Shown here in pieces: positions 44,373 to 54,140 of a stretch of 64,000 nucleotides of DNA; position 1 is the first letter of the stretch; the number at the start of each line of letters is the position of its first letter. The notes under the pieces are model-generated. The model was given only the letters and a program-made list of their open reading frames with translations, was not told the DNA's origin and did not search any database. Source of the stretch: Pectinatus haikarae (GTDB taxonomy: Bacteria; Bacillota; Negativicutes; Selenomonadales; Selenomonadaceae); assembly GCF_030813505.1 (NCBI RefSeq), contig NZ_JAUSUE010000013.1; one strand, written 5' to 3'. The translations under genes were made by a program, and so were the position numbers.

Positions 44373-44751
44373 CTTCGACCAAGAGCTCCGTATTCATTAT
44401 TTCCGGCATCGTATCGCCTATTTTTATTTCTACCAGACGCTGCAGCGTGCCCTGAACGACTTCTGCGCCAATTTCAAGTTCTTCCGTGTCGGTGATTTTA
44501 TTTAAAAGATTATCTTTATAGGACAATCTTTTTTGTTTTTCTTCCTCCATGCGCTGTAAGAGCATGGAAACGCGCTGAACATCACCTGTATTTTGTTCAG
44601 ACAAGACTTTTTTCATATCTTTTTCTATATGAGAAACTTCAGCATCAACTTTTTCTATCTGCCGATTGAGATTATGCAGCATATCTGTCTTAAATTTTTC
44701 GGTTACTTTCGCTTTTACTGTTATAGGACATTGCAAGGTTATGGATTCCAT
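44344..44751 (-). CDS. ylqD: YlqD-family protein
   Basis: A 135-residue protein with a predicted coiled coil (about 20-75, NLNRQIEKVDAEVSHIEKDMKKVL) and a small C-terminal beta domain (ELEIGAEVVQGTLQRLVEIKIGD). The family is widespread in Firmicutes next to rimM; its function is unknown. CAGGAGG precedes the ATG. It overlaps rimM. Confidence 0.82.
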   Translation of the reverse strand: MESITLQCPITVKAKVTEKFKTDMLHNLNRQIEKVDAEVSHIEKDMKKVLSEQNTGDVQRVSMLLQRMEEEKQKRLSYKDNLLNKITDTEELEIGAEVVQGTLQRLVEIKIGDTMPEIMNTELLVEDGKIIEMRD

Positions 44752-44784
44752 TTTTAGAAGCCTCCTGATTTTTAGTATATAACA

Positions 44785-44822
44785 ACAGCGGCAAGGCTTT
44801 TTGCAAAGTCCGTTGCCGCTGT
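44785..44822 (-). terminator. Hairpin between khpA and ylqD
   Basis: ACAGCGGCAA (44785-44794) pairs with its inverse (44813-44822). The following minus-strand sequence is only mildly T-rich, so it could be a weak terminator or a processing hairpin. Confidence 0.45.
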
Positions 44823-44825
44823 GTA

Positions 44826-45053
44826 TTAAATGATTTCAACTATGACTTTTTTATATTCACGAGCTGCCGCGGCTTTTACGACAGTACGCATTGCTTTAGC
44901 AATACGGCCTTGTTTACCAATTACTTTTCCCATATCATCATCTGCAACGGAAAGTTCATAAATGATAGTTTTGCCGTCATCTTTTTCATTGACGATCACC
45001 ATATCGGGATTATCAACCAAAGATTTTGCTATAAGCTCAATAAGCTGTTTCAT
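44826..45053 (-). CDS. khpA: KH-domain RNA-binding protein KhpA (YlqC)
   Basis: A 75-residue single KH domain with the GKQG loop (DDMGKVIGKQGRIAKAMRTVVKAAA). It binds RNA and affects cell size and division in other Firmicutes together with KhpB. It sits between rpsP and ylqD as in Bacillus. Confidence 0.92.
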   Translation of the reverse strand: MKQLIELIAKSLVDNPDMVIVNEKDDGKTIIYELSVADDDMGKVIGKQGRIAKAMRTVVKAAAAREYKKVIVEII

Positions 45054-45068
45054 ATCATAGCCTCTTTC

Positions 45069-45344
45069 TTACTTATTCGCTTTTTTTGTCTCAGCGAATC
45101 TAGCCATTATACCTTTTTTGGATAATAATGATTTTACGGTATCAGTAGGCTGTGCACCTTTACTCATCCAGTCGATGACTTTTTCTTCATCTATATTTAC
45201 AACAGCCGGTTCTTTCGTTACATCATAGTTACCTACGATTTCGATAAAACGACCATCGCGCGGAGCGCGGGAATCAGCTACAACGATGCGATAAAAAGGA
45301 TTCTTTTTAGCACCCATTCTGTTTAAACGAATTTTTACTGCCAT
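45069..45344 (-). CDS. rpsP: 30S ribosomal protein S16
   Basis: A 91-residue protein starting MAVKIRLNRMGAKKNPFYRIVVADSRAPRDGR, with GRFIEIVGNYD and a DWMSKGAQPTDTVKSLL end. AAGGAGGTG precedes the ATG. It is 17 bases downstream of ffh. Confidence 0.95.
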   Translation of the reverse strand: MAVKIRLNRMGAKKNPFYRIVVADSRAPRDGRFIEIVGNYDVTKEPAVVNIDEEKVIDWMSKGAQPTDTVKSLLSKKGIMARFAETKKANK

Positions 45345-45361
45345 TTTGATATTTCACCTCC

Positions 45362-46732
45362 TTAAAATGGAAATTTCATATTGCCCAAACCTTTTGGAAG
45401 ACCTTTCATGCCCTTCTTCCCTTTAAGTCCGGTCATTTTTTTCATCATTTTTTTCATTTCGGCAAACTGCTTCAATAATTTATTGACATCCTGCACTTTA
45501 GTGCCGCTGCCCGCAGCTATACGCTTACGACGGCTGCCATTTATTATATTTGTATTATTCCTTTCAGCAGGAGTCATTGCCCTTATAATAGCTTCGATAT
45601 GAGCGATATCCTTATTGTTCTTAAGATCCATGTCAACATCGCCGAGTTTTTTCTTAAGCCCGCCCATTCCCGGCAGCATGCCGAGAATTTTGTCGAGAGA
45701 TCCCAATTTTTTTACTTGCTGCATCTGGTTCAAAAAATCATCCAGCGTAAATTGATTTTTGCGCAGCGCTTTTTCCATTTTTTTTGCTTCATCAGCGTCA
45801 AAAGTTTCCTGCGCTTTTTCTATGAGAGAAAGAACATCTCCCATATCAAGTATCCGTGAAGCCATGCGGTCAGGATAAAAAGACTCCAGAGCATCGAGTT
45901 TTTCACCTGTCCCGACGAATTTTATCGGGCAGCCGGTAACGGCCTTTACCGAGAGTGCAGCTCCGCCTCTGGCATCGCCATCCATTTTTGTTAAAACTAC
46001 ACCGTCAAGACCAAGATCATTATTGAAACTTTCGGCAACATTAACAGCATCCTGACCTGTCATAGCATCAACCACAAGAAGTATTTCATGCGGATGAACT
46101 ATGCTCTTTATTGATTTCAATTCCTGCATAAGTTCTTCATTAATCTGAAGACGTCCTGCAGTATCAATGATAACTACATCATTAGCATGAGAATGCGCGT
46201 ACTCAAGTGCTTTCTCAGCTATGACAACCGGATCGGTGCCTTCAGGCATGCTAAAAACTGGAAGCTCAAGCTGCTGCCCCAAAACCTGCAATTGCTTTAC
46301 GGCAGCCGGACGATAAATATCTGCCGCAGCAAACAGCGGATGCTTGCCCTGTTTTTTAAGCATTATGCCAAGCTTGCCGACGGACGTAGTTTTACCCGCA
46401 CCCTGCAGCCCGACCATCATTATGACTGTGGGCGGGTTCGGTGCAATATTTATGCGGCTGACAGAACCGCCCATGAGTTCAGTAAGTTCTTCATTGACTA
46501 TCTTTATTACAGCCTGTGCCGGTGTGAGGCTTTCCAGTATATTTGCCCCGATAGCACGTTCCTTTATTTTTGCGATAAAATCCTTTACTACTTTAAAATT
46601 TACATCGGCTTCAAGCAATGCCATACGAATATCACGCATCGCTGTACTGACATCATCTTCTGACAAATGCCCGTGTCCGCGCAGCTTTTTAAAAGTATTC
46701 TGCAATTTTTCCGCCAGAGATTCAAAAATCAA
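45362..46732 (-). CDS. ffh: Signal recognition particle GTPase Ffh
   Basis: A 456-residue protein: N domain, then G domain (GLQGAGKTTSVGKLG, DTAGRLQINEEL, TKMDGDARGGAAL, FVGTGEKLDALESF) and a methionine-rich M domain ending MKKMMKKMTG and PKGLGNMKFPF. It targets nascent membrane proteins together with 4.5S/6S RNA. A TTG at 46732 follows GGAGG. YlxM is just upstream. Confidence 0.95.
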   Translation of the reverse strand: MIFESLAEKLQNTFKKLRGHGHLSEDDVSTAMRDIRMALLEADVNFKVVKDFIAKIKERAIGANILESLTPAQAVIKIVNEELTELMGGSVSRINIAPNPPTVIMMVGLQGAGKTTSVGKLGIMLKKQGKHPLFAAADIYRPAAVKQLQVLGQQLELPVFSMPEGTDPVVIAEKALEYAHSHANDVVIIDTAGRLQINEELMQELKSIKSIVHPHEILLVVDAMTGQDAVNVAESFNNDLGLDGVVLTKMDGDARGGAALSVKAVTGCPIKFVGTGEKLDALESFYPDRMASRILDMGDVLSLIEKAQETFDADEAKKMEKALRKNQFTLDDFLNQMQQVKKLGSLDKILGMLPGMGGLKKKLGDVDMDLKNNKDIAHIEAIIRAMTPAERNNTNIINGSRRKRIAAGSGTKVQDVNKLLKQFAEMKKMMKKMTGLKGKKGMKGLPKGLGNMKFPF

Positions 46733-46752
46733 TTAAATTCCTCCTTCCAAAA

Positions 46753-47097
46753 TCAATATTCCAATAGTTTCTTTATTTTTTCTTCTGTACCACTGATTTT
46801 TTTTATTTGGAAGTCAGCTTTCAGTGATTCCACATCATCCATAATATCCTGCAGCGAAACTTTTATCAACTTATCTCTTTCCATCGCCTTCAATTTTTGT
46901 TCGTAATTTTCAAGAATAGCCTCACAGCGATGAATTGTATCATAGGCAGCCTGTCTGGAAACATTCATTAAAGAAGCTATCTCAGAAAGAGATAAGTCTT
47001 GGTATAAATGCATTCTGAGGCACTCCTGCTGCTTTTTTGTAAGAAGCCCTCCGTAAAAATCAAAGAGCATGCTCAGCCGCAAAAAGTTATCTAACAC
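46753..47097 (-). CDS. ylxM: YlxM (UPF0122) HTH protein
   Basis: A 114-residue helical protein: FYGGLLTKKQQECLRMHLYQDLSLSEIASLMNVSRQAAYDTIHRC is a sigma-factor-4-like HTH. It stimulates SRP GTPases in some bacteria and is nearly always next to ffh. The second GTG (47097) is six bases after GAGGTG; the first (47106) lies inside it. Confidence 0.9.
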   Translation of the reverse strand: MLDNFLRLSMLFDFYGGLLTKKQQECLRMHLYQDLSLSEIASLMNVSRQAAYDTIHRCEAILENYEQKLKAMERDKLIKVSLQDIMDDVESLKADFQIKKISGTEEKIKKLLEY

Positions 47098-47518
47098 GTT
47101 AAACACCTCGGCAACTGATTTTTAAACTTTAAGACATTATATCTAAACGCTGCAGTATTGTCAAGTAAATATACTTGTCAGCATTTTTGATATTATATTT
47201 TTATTTTTTAATATAATATTAATATAATTTAATTATTATTATAAATTATTATTAAAACATTACATATAAAAAACATTATACATTATTTTTTATCATTATA
47301 TAAAAGAATGCACTATAATTTTCATTGTAATTTTGTTACAATATTATAAATGAAGTTATAACATAGCCAAATACAATATAAACAAAATATATTTTACAAT
47401 AATATTTAATTATGTTATAAAATAATCATTGTCTTTCAAATGATATATAAAATGATTTTTTTCAAAATCTATTTATATAAATTAAGTTCTTCATAAATTT
47501 TAAAACGGAGGTGAGAAT
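47098..47518. other. AT-rich divergent intergenic region
   Basis: This 421-base gap separates ylxM-ffh (minus) and the nuo operon (plus). From about 47160 to 47500 it is made almost only of A and T. It must hold both promoters; no gene or structured RNA is visible. Confidence 0.6.
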
Positions 47519-47872
47519 ATGTCTGAATTTACTAAAATACTCATATTATTAATTGCTGCGTCATTATTTCCTGTCATGGCAATGATAGTCCCACTGTTAA
47601 TTCAGCCCCGTCAGCCTAACGAGGAAAAAAATTCACAATATGAATGCGGTGTGGATACTGTAGGGCGTAACGTGACCCGATACCGGATCAGTTATTTCTT
47701 ATATGCAATCATTTTTGTAGTATTTGATGTAGAGACTATTTTTCTATTTCCATGGGCTGTAAAATTCGCCAGTCTTGGTCTATTCGCTCTGGTGGAAATG
47801 TTTATATTTACAGGTATTTTAGCTGTTGGTCTGGCTTATGCATGGAAGAAAGGAGCTTTGACATGGAAATAG
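47519..47872 (+). CDS. nuoA: NADH-quinone oxidoreductase subunit A
   Basis: A 117-residue membrane subunit with three helices: NSQYECGVDTVGR contains the Cys loop of NuoA, followed by RYRISYFLYAIIFVVFDVETIFLFPWA. It helps join the hydrophilic and membrane arms of complex I. CGGAGGTGA precedes the ATG. It is the first of 11 co-directional nuo genes. Confidence 0.94.
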   Translation: MSEFTKILILLIAASLFPVMAMIVPLLIQPRQPNEEKNSQYECGVDTVGRNVTRYRISYFLYAIIFVVFDVETIFLFPWAVKFASLGLFALVEMFIFTGILAVGLAYAWKKGALTWK

Positions 47873-48363
47873 TCGATATAGTGCCGGATGTGTTAAAAAA
47901 TAATGTTATGATCACAACAATCGACGGTCTTTTTAAATGGGCACGCAGCAATTCTCTCTGGCCGCTGACATCGGGTCTGTCCTGCTGTGCCATAGAAATG
48001 ATGTGCGCAGCTGCGGCAAGATTTGATTTGGCAAGATTCGGCTATGAAGTATTTCGTCCGTCACCGCGCCAAGCCGATCTGTTTATCGTAGCGGGCACGC
48101 TGACCTGGAAGATGGCTCCTCCCTTAAAACGTCTTTATGAACAGATGCCGAATCCTAAATATGTAATCGCTATGGGAAGCTGCGCCAACGAAGGCGGACC
48201 TTTTGCCGATGCCTATTCTGTAGTACCAGGTGTAGATAAAATTATTCCTGTTGATGTTTTTATTCCGGGATGTCCGCCCCGGCCTGAAGCACTGATCTAT
48301 GGAATGCTCCAATTAAAGGAAAAAATACGTCATCCGGAAATAATACAGAAGGTGAAAAAATGA
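47863..48363 (+). CDS. nuoB: NADH-quinone oxidoreductase subunit B
   Basis: A 166-residue connecting subunit carrying cluster N2: Cys41-Cys42 (GLSCCAIEMM), Cys107 (GSCANEGG) and Cys137 (PGCPPRPE). AGGAG is 7 bases before the ATG at 47863, which overlaps the nuoA stop. Confidence 0.95.
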   Translation: MEIVDIVPDVLKNNVMITTIDGLFKWARSNSLWPLTSGLSCCAIEMMCAAAARFDLARFGYEVFRPSPRQADLFIVAGTLTWKMAPPLKRLYEQMPNPKYVIAMGSCANEGGPFADAYSVVPGVDKIIPVDVFIPGCPPRPEALIYGMLQLKEKIRHPEIIQKVKK

Positions 48364-48830
48364 AAAGGCGCTATATGGGCAGGGATAAGCTTTATACATT
48401 GAAAAAAGATTTTCCGACGGATATCGACTTTGACGATGCAGCAGAAAATCCCCCCCTTATTATAAGGTCGCTGCCGTATTTTCCAAAAATCATGCACAGC
48501 CTCAATACTCAGCATAAATTTGACATGCTCTCAAATATCACTGCTGTTGATTATGATGACTATTTTGAAGTTGTTTACGATCTTACCAGCAGAATAAATT
48601 CCGAGGAACTTATGGTAAAAGTGCCCCTGGCAAAAGCTTCGCCAGCCTTAGAAACTATGACCGCTCTTTGGCCGGAGGCCGATTTTCATGAACGGGAGCA
48701 ATATGACCTCATGGGCATTATTTTTCTTCACCATCCCAATTTACAGCGGATATTGCTGCCTGATGATTTTATTGGCTACCCCCTGCAAAAATCTTACAGA
48801 CAAGCTGAAAAAGAAGGAGAGAACGGGTAA
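48360..48830 (+). CDS. nuoC: NADH-quinone oxidoreductase subunit C
   Basis: A 156-residue subunit: FDMLSNITAVDYDDYFEVVYDL, and EADFHEREQYDLMGIIFLHHPNLQRILLPDDFIGYPLQKSY is the signature of the 30-kDa subunit. Its ATG overlaps the nuoB stop (ATGA). It is separate from NuoD, unlike the NuoCD fusion of E. coli. Confidence 0.94.
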   Translation: MKRRYMGRDKLYTLKKDFPTDIDFDDAAENPPLIIRSLPYFPKIMHSLNTQHKFDMLSNITAVDYDDYFEVVYDLTSRINSEELMVKVPLAKASPALETMTALWPEADFHEREQYDLMGIIFLHHPNLQRILLPDDFIGYPLQKSYRQAEKEGENG

Positions 48831-49927
48831 TGATAAAAACAGAAACATACCAGTTGTCTATGGGGCCTGTTCATCCCAGCACTCATGGAGTATTGCAGGT
48901 ACTGCTTACATTGGACGGTGAAAAAGTTGTCGATTCTGTCCCCTGCATGGGTTACCTGCACCGCGGCATAGAAAAGCTAATGGAAGCCCGCACATATTTT
49001 CAATGTCTGCCCTATACTGACAGATTAGACTATGTATCGGCCATGAACAATAATTTTTCCTACTGCCATGCTGTAGAAAAACTGGCCGCTATAGATATTC
49101 CGGAAAAAGCACAGTATCTGCGAGTTATTATGGCTGAACTGAATCGTATAGCCAGCCACATGATTTTTATCGGTTCACTCGCTGTAGATATAGGTGCAAC
49201 TACGGGTATGATCTATCCGTTCCGCGACAGGGAGCGTATTCTTGACATCTTCAACGAGCTTTGCGGCGCTCGTATGACTTACAGTTATATACGGATCGGC
49301 GGTGTGAGAAGTGATCTCTCATCCGCCATAGTTGATATGATCAATAAATTTTTAGCTGATCTGCCTTCAATGCTTGACGAATATAACAATCTGCTGACCG
49401 GAAATGAGATATTCCAGCATCGTTTAAAAGGAACTTCTCTGCTGTCAGGCGAACAGGCACGGCGTTTAGGAATAACCGGACCTATGCTCAGGGCAAGCGG
49501 CATCGATTATGACTTACGTAAAGATAATACTTACAGTTCCTATGACAATTTTGAATTTTCCGTGCCGCTGGGAAAGAACGGTGATAACTGGGACAGGTAT
49601 ATTGTAAGAGTAAAAGAAATAAGTGAAAGCGCCAAAATAATACGGCAGGCTCTTGACGGTATCCCGGATGGACAAATTACCGCAAAAGTTCCTAAGGTGC
49701 TCCGCCCGCCCAAGGGCGAAATATACGATACGACTGAAGGACCGCGCGGTGAAGTCGGTTATCATATAGTAAGTGACGGATCAGCAAAACCTTACCGTAT
49801 TCATATACGCAGACCGTCTTTTATCAATCTGCAGGCATTGAATATATTATGCAAGGGTTATCTTGTTGGTGATGTTGTTGTGGCTATGTCCACCATTGAT
49901 CCGATTTTGGGTGAAGTTGATTGCTGA
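48830..49927 (+). CDS. nuoD: NADH-quinone oxidoreductase subunit D
   Basis: A 365-residue subunit forming the quinone site: GPVHPSTHGVLQ, GYLHRGIEKLMEARTYFQCLPYTDRLDYV, RIASHMIFIGSLAVDIGA, RGEVGYHIVSDGSAKPYRIHIRRPSF and a C-terminal DPILGEVDC. AAGGAGAG precedes the ATG, which overlaps the nuoC stop. Confidence 0.95.
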   Translation: MIKTETYQLSMGPVHPSTHGVLQVLLTLDGEKVVDSVPCMGYLHRGIEKLMEARTYFQCLPYTDRLDYVSAMNNNFSYCHAVEKLAAIDIPEKAQYLRVIMAELNRIASHMIFIGSLAVDIGATTGMIYPFRDRERILDIFNELCGARMTYSYIRIGGVRSDLSSAIVDMINKFLADLPSMLDEYNNLLTGNEIFQHRLKGTSLLSGEQARRLGITGPMLRASGIDYDLRKDNTYSSYDNFEFSVPLGKNGDNWDRYIVRVKEISESAKIIRQALDGIPDGQITAKVPKVLRPPKGEIYDTTEGPRGEVGYHIVSDGSAKPYRIHIRRPSFINLQALNILCKGYLVGDVVVAMSTIDPILGEVDC

Positions 49928-49956
49928 AATTTCTTGAATAAGGGCAGGTGAAGAAT

Positions 49957-50994
49957 GTGCATGAAGGATTGCTTGTAAATCTTACGGTTTTCTTAACCAG
50001 GATCGCAGAATTTATTTTTGGTAATATATTTATAGCGCAGCTTTTTATAGTGCTGCTGGAAATAGTAGTAATATTTGCTGTTATTTCTTTGGCTGTTATC
50101 ATACAGGTCTATATGGAACGCCGCATATGCGGCCTCATACAGGATCGATTTGGCCCTAATCGTGTAGGCCCATTCGGACTTTTACAAACAGTTGCCGATA
50201 TGATAAAGCTGATGTCAAAAGAAGATATAGTTCCCGCCAAAGCAGAAAAATTGCTGTGGGGTATAACACCGATGCTGCTGTTTATTCCCGCTGCATTAGT
50301 TTATGCTGTATTTCCCTTTGACAACGGTGTAATTTTTGCAGACATAGGCATCGGTATATTTTTTGTAATAGCTGTCATGTCGCAAGGTGTTCTTCTGTTT
50401 TTACTGGGTGGTTACGCATCGGAAAACAAATATTCATTTATGGGTGCTATGCGGGCTGTAGCACAGATGCTGAGCAGTGAAATCCCTATAGCCTTTTCCA
50501 TTTTGGCCATCGTAATGATGACAGGTTCCCTGCGTATGAGCGATATAGTTTCTGCCCAATCGGGCATATGGTTTATTGCCGTCCAACCACTGGCTTTCAT
50601 TATTTTTATAATTGCCATGCTCATGGAGACAAACCGCACCCCCTTTGATCTTGTCGAAGGAGAGGCAGAAATAATAGCCGGTCCTTTTACTGAATACAGT
50701 GGTATGCGCTGGGCTTTATTCTTTCTTGCAGAATATACCAATCTTCTTGCTGCTGCTATTTTAACTGTTACTTTATTTTTAGGTGGATGGCAGGGACCTT
50801 TTCTGCCAGGAATATCATGGTTTATATTGAAGGTTTTTGCCGTCATTTTCGTATTTATGTGGATAAGATGGACATTTCCCCGTACAAGAATCGATCAAAT
50901 GATGGCATTGAGCTGGAAGGTCCTGCTCCCTTTGGCTCTGTTTAATATAATGGCCACAGGAATAGGCATATATATATATAAATGGATATATTGA
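49957..50994 (+). CDS. nuoH: NADH-quinone oxidoreductase subunit H
   Basis: A 345-residue, eight-helix membrane subunit: ERRICGLIQDRFGPNRVGPFGLLQTVADMIKLMSKED, ETNRTPFDLVEGEAEIIAG and FPRTRIDQMM are the conserved loops near the quinone channel. GTG at 49957 is five bases after AGGTGA; an earlier GTG at 49948 overlaps that site. Confidence 0.94.
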   Translation: MHEGLLVNLTVFLTRIAEFIFGNIFIAQLFIVLLEIVVIFAVISLAVIIQVYMERRICGLIQDRFGPNRVGPFGLLQTVADMIKLMSKEDIVPAKAEKLLWGITPMLLFIPAALVYAVFPFDNGVIFADIGIGIFFVIAVMSQGVLLFLLGGYASENKYSFMGAMRAVAQMLSSEIPIAFSILAIVMMTGSLRMSDIVSAQSGIWFIAVQPLAFIIFIIAMLMETNRTPFDLVEGEAEIIAGPFTEYSGMRWALFFLAEYTNLLAAAILTVTLFLGGWQGPFLPGISWFILKVFAVIFVFMWIRWTFPRTRIDQMMALSWKVLLPLALFNIMATGIGIYIYKWIY

Positions 50995-51004
50995 GGTGAG
51001 TGAT

Positions 51005-51412
51005 ATGCAGGGCAAAGGTCTATTAATAGGACTGTCTGTTACCCTCAGACATTTTTTCAGTAGAAAGGAAACTGTTCAGTATCCTGAAGAAAAATTGGTG
51101 ATGAACGATTTATTTCGCGGTGGCAGACTTATTTTGAATGAAAAAAAATGTATCAGCTGCAAATTATGTGCTATGGCATGTCCTAACGAAGCGTTGGCCT
51201 TGACGGTAGAAATTGATGAACAAAAAAAACGGCATATGAAAAAATATGTACATAAATCGGGGCGTTGTTTATATTGCAATTTTTGTGTAGAAGCCTGCCC
51301 TACAAAAGCGATAACTTGGGATAAAAATTATGAAATCGCCTGTTATCATATAGAAGAGCTGACATATGATGCTGTAAAACGAAACAAGGAGGACGAAAAC
51401 AATGAATATTGA
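51005..51412 (+). CDS. nuoI: NADH-quinone oxidoreductase subunit I
   Basis: A 135-residue ferredoxin-like subunit with two 4Fe-4S motifs: CISCKLCAMACP and CLYCNFCVEACP. It carries electrons to N2. GAGGTGA precedes the ATG at 51005. It overlaps nuoJ by 11 bases. In the absence of NuoEFG it would be the natural entry point for a ferredoxin. Confidence 0.94.
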   Translation: MQGKGLLIGLSVTLRHFFSRKETVQYPEEKLVMNDLFRGGRLILNEKKCISCKLCAMACPNEALALTVEIDEQKKRHMKKYVHKSGRCLYCNFCVEACPTKAITWDKNYEIACYHIEELTYDAVKRNKEDENNEY

Positions 51413-51917
51413 TTTATCCTCAGGTTTATTTTACTTTTTAGCCGCAGTTATGCTTTTCTCCGCATTGGGTATAATATACTGCCGTAATTTAGTCCATTCC
51501 GCGCTGTTTATGGCTCTTTGTTTTATATCCGTTGCCGGTCTTTACGCGATGATCAATGCCGATTTTCTGGCAGCGGTTCAGATAATGATCTATGCCGGTA
51601 CTGTCGTCATTTTAATAGTTCTTGGCATAATGATAACCAGAAGGACCACTATGGAACGAACAAGCATGCCGGAAAAGAAATACATTTTTCGCGCATCTGT
51701 GCTTGCAGGCATATTGTTTTTCTTGATGTCCTATATATTTATAACCGCAGGAACTTTGCCGACATTAAATACAGTGACTCTTCCCGATGATACCGTTTCA
51801 GCATTAGCAGAACTTTTGCTTGACCGCTATATGCTGGCTTTTGAAATAGCGGCAGTACTGCTTCTGGCTGCTATGATAGGTGCTGTCGTTTTAGCGAAAG
51901 GAGCTGATGAAAAATGA
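51402..51917 (+). CDS. nuoJ: NADH-quinone oxidoreductase subunit J
   Basis: A 171-residue, five-helix subunit: YCRNLVHSALFMALCFISVAGLYAMINADFLAAVQIMIYAGTVVILIVLGIMIT contains the conserved pi-bulge helix 3 of NuoJ. AAGGAGG precedes the ATG. It overlaps nuoK by 4 bases. Confidence 0.93.
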   Translation: MNIDLSSGLFYFLAAVMLFSALGIIYCRNLVHSALFMALCFISVAGLYAMINADFLAAVQIMIYAGTVVILIVLGIMITRRTTMERTSMPEKKYIFRASVLAGILFFLMSYIFITAGTLPTLNTVTLPDDTVSALAELLLDRYMLAFEIAAVLLLAAMIGAVVLAKGADEK

Positions 51918-52225
51918 TTATCGGCATAACACATTTTCTGATAATAAGTGCAGCGCTTTTCTGCATCGGTCTGTATGGAATATTGATAAAAAGAAATCTT
52001 TTTTCAATATTAATGTGCATTGAACTTATGCTCAATGCAGTAAACATCAATTTAGCAGCATTCAACTATTTTTTGCCTATGCCTGATCTTTCAGGGCAGG
52101 TAATGATTCTCTTCTCTGTTGCAGTGGCCGCTGCTGAAGTTGCAGTGGGGCTGGCACTTATTTTCCGTGTTTACCGTGACTTTAGAACAGTCAATATTGA
52201 TAAATTGAACAGCATGAAAGGATAG
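51914..52225 (+). CDS. nuoK: NADH-quinone oxidoreductase subunit K
   Basis: A 103-residue, three-helix subunit: GLYGILIKRNLFSILMCIELMLNAVNINLAAF carries Glu in helix 2 and AAAEVAVGLALIFRVYR carries the helix 3 Glu, both proton-path residues. AAAGGAG precedes the ATG. Confidence 0.94.
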   Translation: MIIGITHFLIISAALFCIGLYGILIKRNLFSILMCIELMLNAVNINLAAFNYFLPMPDLSGQVMILFSVAVAAAEVAVGLALIFRVYRDFRTVNIDKLNSMKG

Positions 52226-52236
52226 GAGGCAGAAAA

Positions 52237-54138
52237 ATGGAATATTTTGCACTCACCAACGCGTGGCTTATTCCCTTAATGCCGGCTATAGCGTTCGTTC
52301 TGATAGGTCTGTTCTTTAAGAGATGGTCTGCTCTGTCAGCCTGCATAGCTGTTTTTGCTTCTGCTGTCAGCTTTATCTTGGCAATATTTGCAGCAATAGC
52401 CGTTATCGGCAGCGGTATCAGTGTGGATGCTCCGTTTGTCGGGCATGTCATTTGGGCAGAAGCAGCCGATCTGCATTTTGAAATGGGTATGTTGATCGAC
52501 CCGCTCTCCGTGATGATGCTGTTTGTCGTTTCACTCGTTTCCCTGCTTGTACAGATATATTCCATAGGCTACATGCGGGGCGATAAGAGTTTCGGACGTT
52601 TTTTTGCTTATATATCGCTGTTCAGTGCTTCTATGCTTGGCCTGAACATATCCGCAAATTTCCTGCAAATGTATATATTTTGGGAACTGGTAGGTTTATG
52701 TTCCTATCTGCTGATCGGTTTTTACTATCAGCGTATTGCCGCAAGAGAGGCAGCAAAAAAAGCATTTATCACCACACGTATAGGTGATTTTGGTCTGCTC
52801 ATAGGTATTTTGCTGCTGCAGACTGTTTTTGGTACTGTCGATTTTCTTGAACTGAGACAGCTGCTTCCTTCTTATATTGCTTCGTACGGAACTGGTACTT
52901 TAACCATAATAGGCATCCTGCTTTTTATAGGACCTATCGGCAAGTCAGGACAATTTCCCCTGCATGTATGGCTTCCCGATGCTATGGAAGGACCCGCACC
53001 GGTATCTGCATTAATACATGCCGCAACAATGGTAGTAGCCGGTGTTTATTTGGTCGCAAGAGCATATTTTTTGTTTGCATCCGTACCCGCTCTGCTGGAA
53101 TTTATTGCATGGCTCGGTGCCTTTACTGCTTTCTTCGGTGCCAGCATAGCTATATCCCAACGCGAGATAAAGCGTATCCTGGCATATTCCACGATAAGCC
53201 AGCTGGGTTACATGATGCTGGCATTGGGAGTTGGCTCCCTGACAGCCTCTTTATTTCATCTTTTCACACATGCTTTTTTCAAAGCACTTCTTTTTCTCTG
53301 TGCCGGTGCCGTCATGCATGCGATGAATGATGAAGCCGATATTTTCAAAATGGGCGGTCTGCGTAAAAAAATACCTATTGTCTTCATCACAATGACAATC
53401 GGTGTCCTGGCAATATCAGGTGTTCCTCCGTTTGCCGGTTTTTTTTCCAAGGATGAAATCTTATCGGCTGCTTTGTCAGTCAACACACCTATATATATAA
53501 TAGCTGTGATAACAGCTTTTATGACGGCTTTTTATATGGCCAGACTATTATTTGTTGTCTTTTTCGGCGAAAAAACCAATATGCGGCTGCATCATATATC
53601 CTGCTTTATGCAGATCCCGTTGGTACTTCTGGCAGTTTTATCACTGGTAAGCGGTCTTGGCGGCTATATATATGATTTTGGTTATTGGATTCGCTTTGGT
53701 GCGCCGCAGCCTGAGCATATGGATATATCTATAGCTGTACTCTCCGCCGTTTTGCCGCTTCTTGCTTTCATCCTCGCCTGGAATATATATGTCAGAAAAA
53801 AATGGTCTGCCGATTGCATAGCTGCCAGGATGGGCGTATTGTATACAATAAGTTTTCATAAATATTATATTGATGAATTTTATGCTGTCTTATGCCGCTT
53901 TTTTATTGATGGAATAGGCAGAGTAATGTATTTTATCGATATTTATATCATAGGCGGCATAATAAATGTTATTTCGGGATTAGTCCTGTTTTCCAGTACA
54001 CTTTTAGGAAAAATACAGACAGGCCAGACACAAAGATATGCGGCTGCATTTTTATGCGGTGTAATTATTCTCCTGCTTTGCGGTATCCTGTATTTTAATA
54101 AAATAAGCGGCATTACTGCCGGAGGAGGCGTTTTATAA
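52237..54138 (+). CDS. nuoL: NADH-quinone oxidoreductase subunit L
   Basis: A 633-residue antiporter-like subunit: LQMYIFWELVGLCSYLLIGFYYQ, FITTRIGDFGLL, GPIGKSGQFPLHVWLPDAMEGPAPVSALIHAATMVVAGVYLVAR and ISQREIKRILAYSTISQLGYMMLALG. The long C-terminal amphipathic helix region is present. It forms the distal proton pump. Confidence 0.95.
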   Translation: MEYFALTNAWLIPLMPAIAFVLIGLFFKRWSALSACIAVFASAVSFILAIFAAIAVIGSGISVDAPFVGHVIWAEAADLHFEMGMLIDPLSVMMLFVVSLVSLLVQIYSIGYMRGDKSFGRFFAYISLFSASMLGLNISANFLQMYIFWELVGLCSYLLIGFYYQRIAAREAAKKAFITTRIGDFGLLIGILLLQTVFGTVDFLELRQLLPSYIASYGTGTLTIIGILLFIGPIGKSGQFPLHVWLPDAMEGPAPVSALIHAATMVVAGVYLVARAYFLFASVPALLEFIAWLGAFTAFFGASIAISQREIKRILAYSTISQLGYMMLALGVGSLTASLFHLFTHAFFKALLFLCAGAVMHAMNDEADIFKMGGLRKKIPIVFITMTIGVLAISGVPPFAGFFSKDEILSAALSVNTPIYIIAVITAFMTAFYMARLLFVVFFGEKTNMRLHHISCFMQIPLVLLAVLSLVSGLGGYIYDFGYWIRFGAPQPEHMDISIAVLSAVLPLLAFILAWNIYVRKKWSADCIAARMGVLYTISFHKYYIDEFYAVLCRFFIDGIGRVMYFIDIYIIGGIINVISGLVLFSSTLLGKIQTGQTQRYAAAFLCGVIILLLCGILYFNKISGITAGGGVL

Positions 54139-54140
54139 CA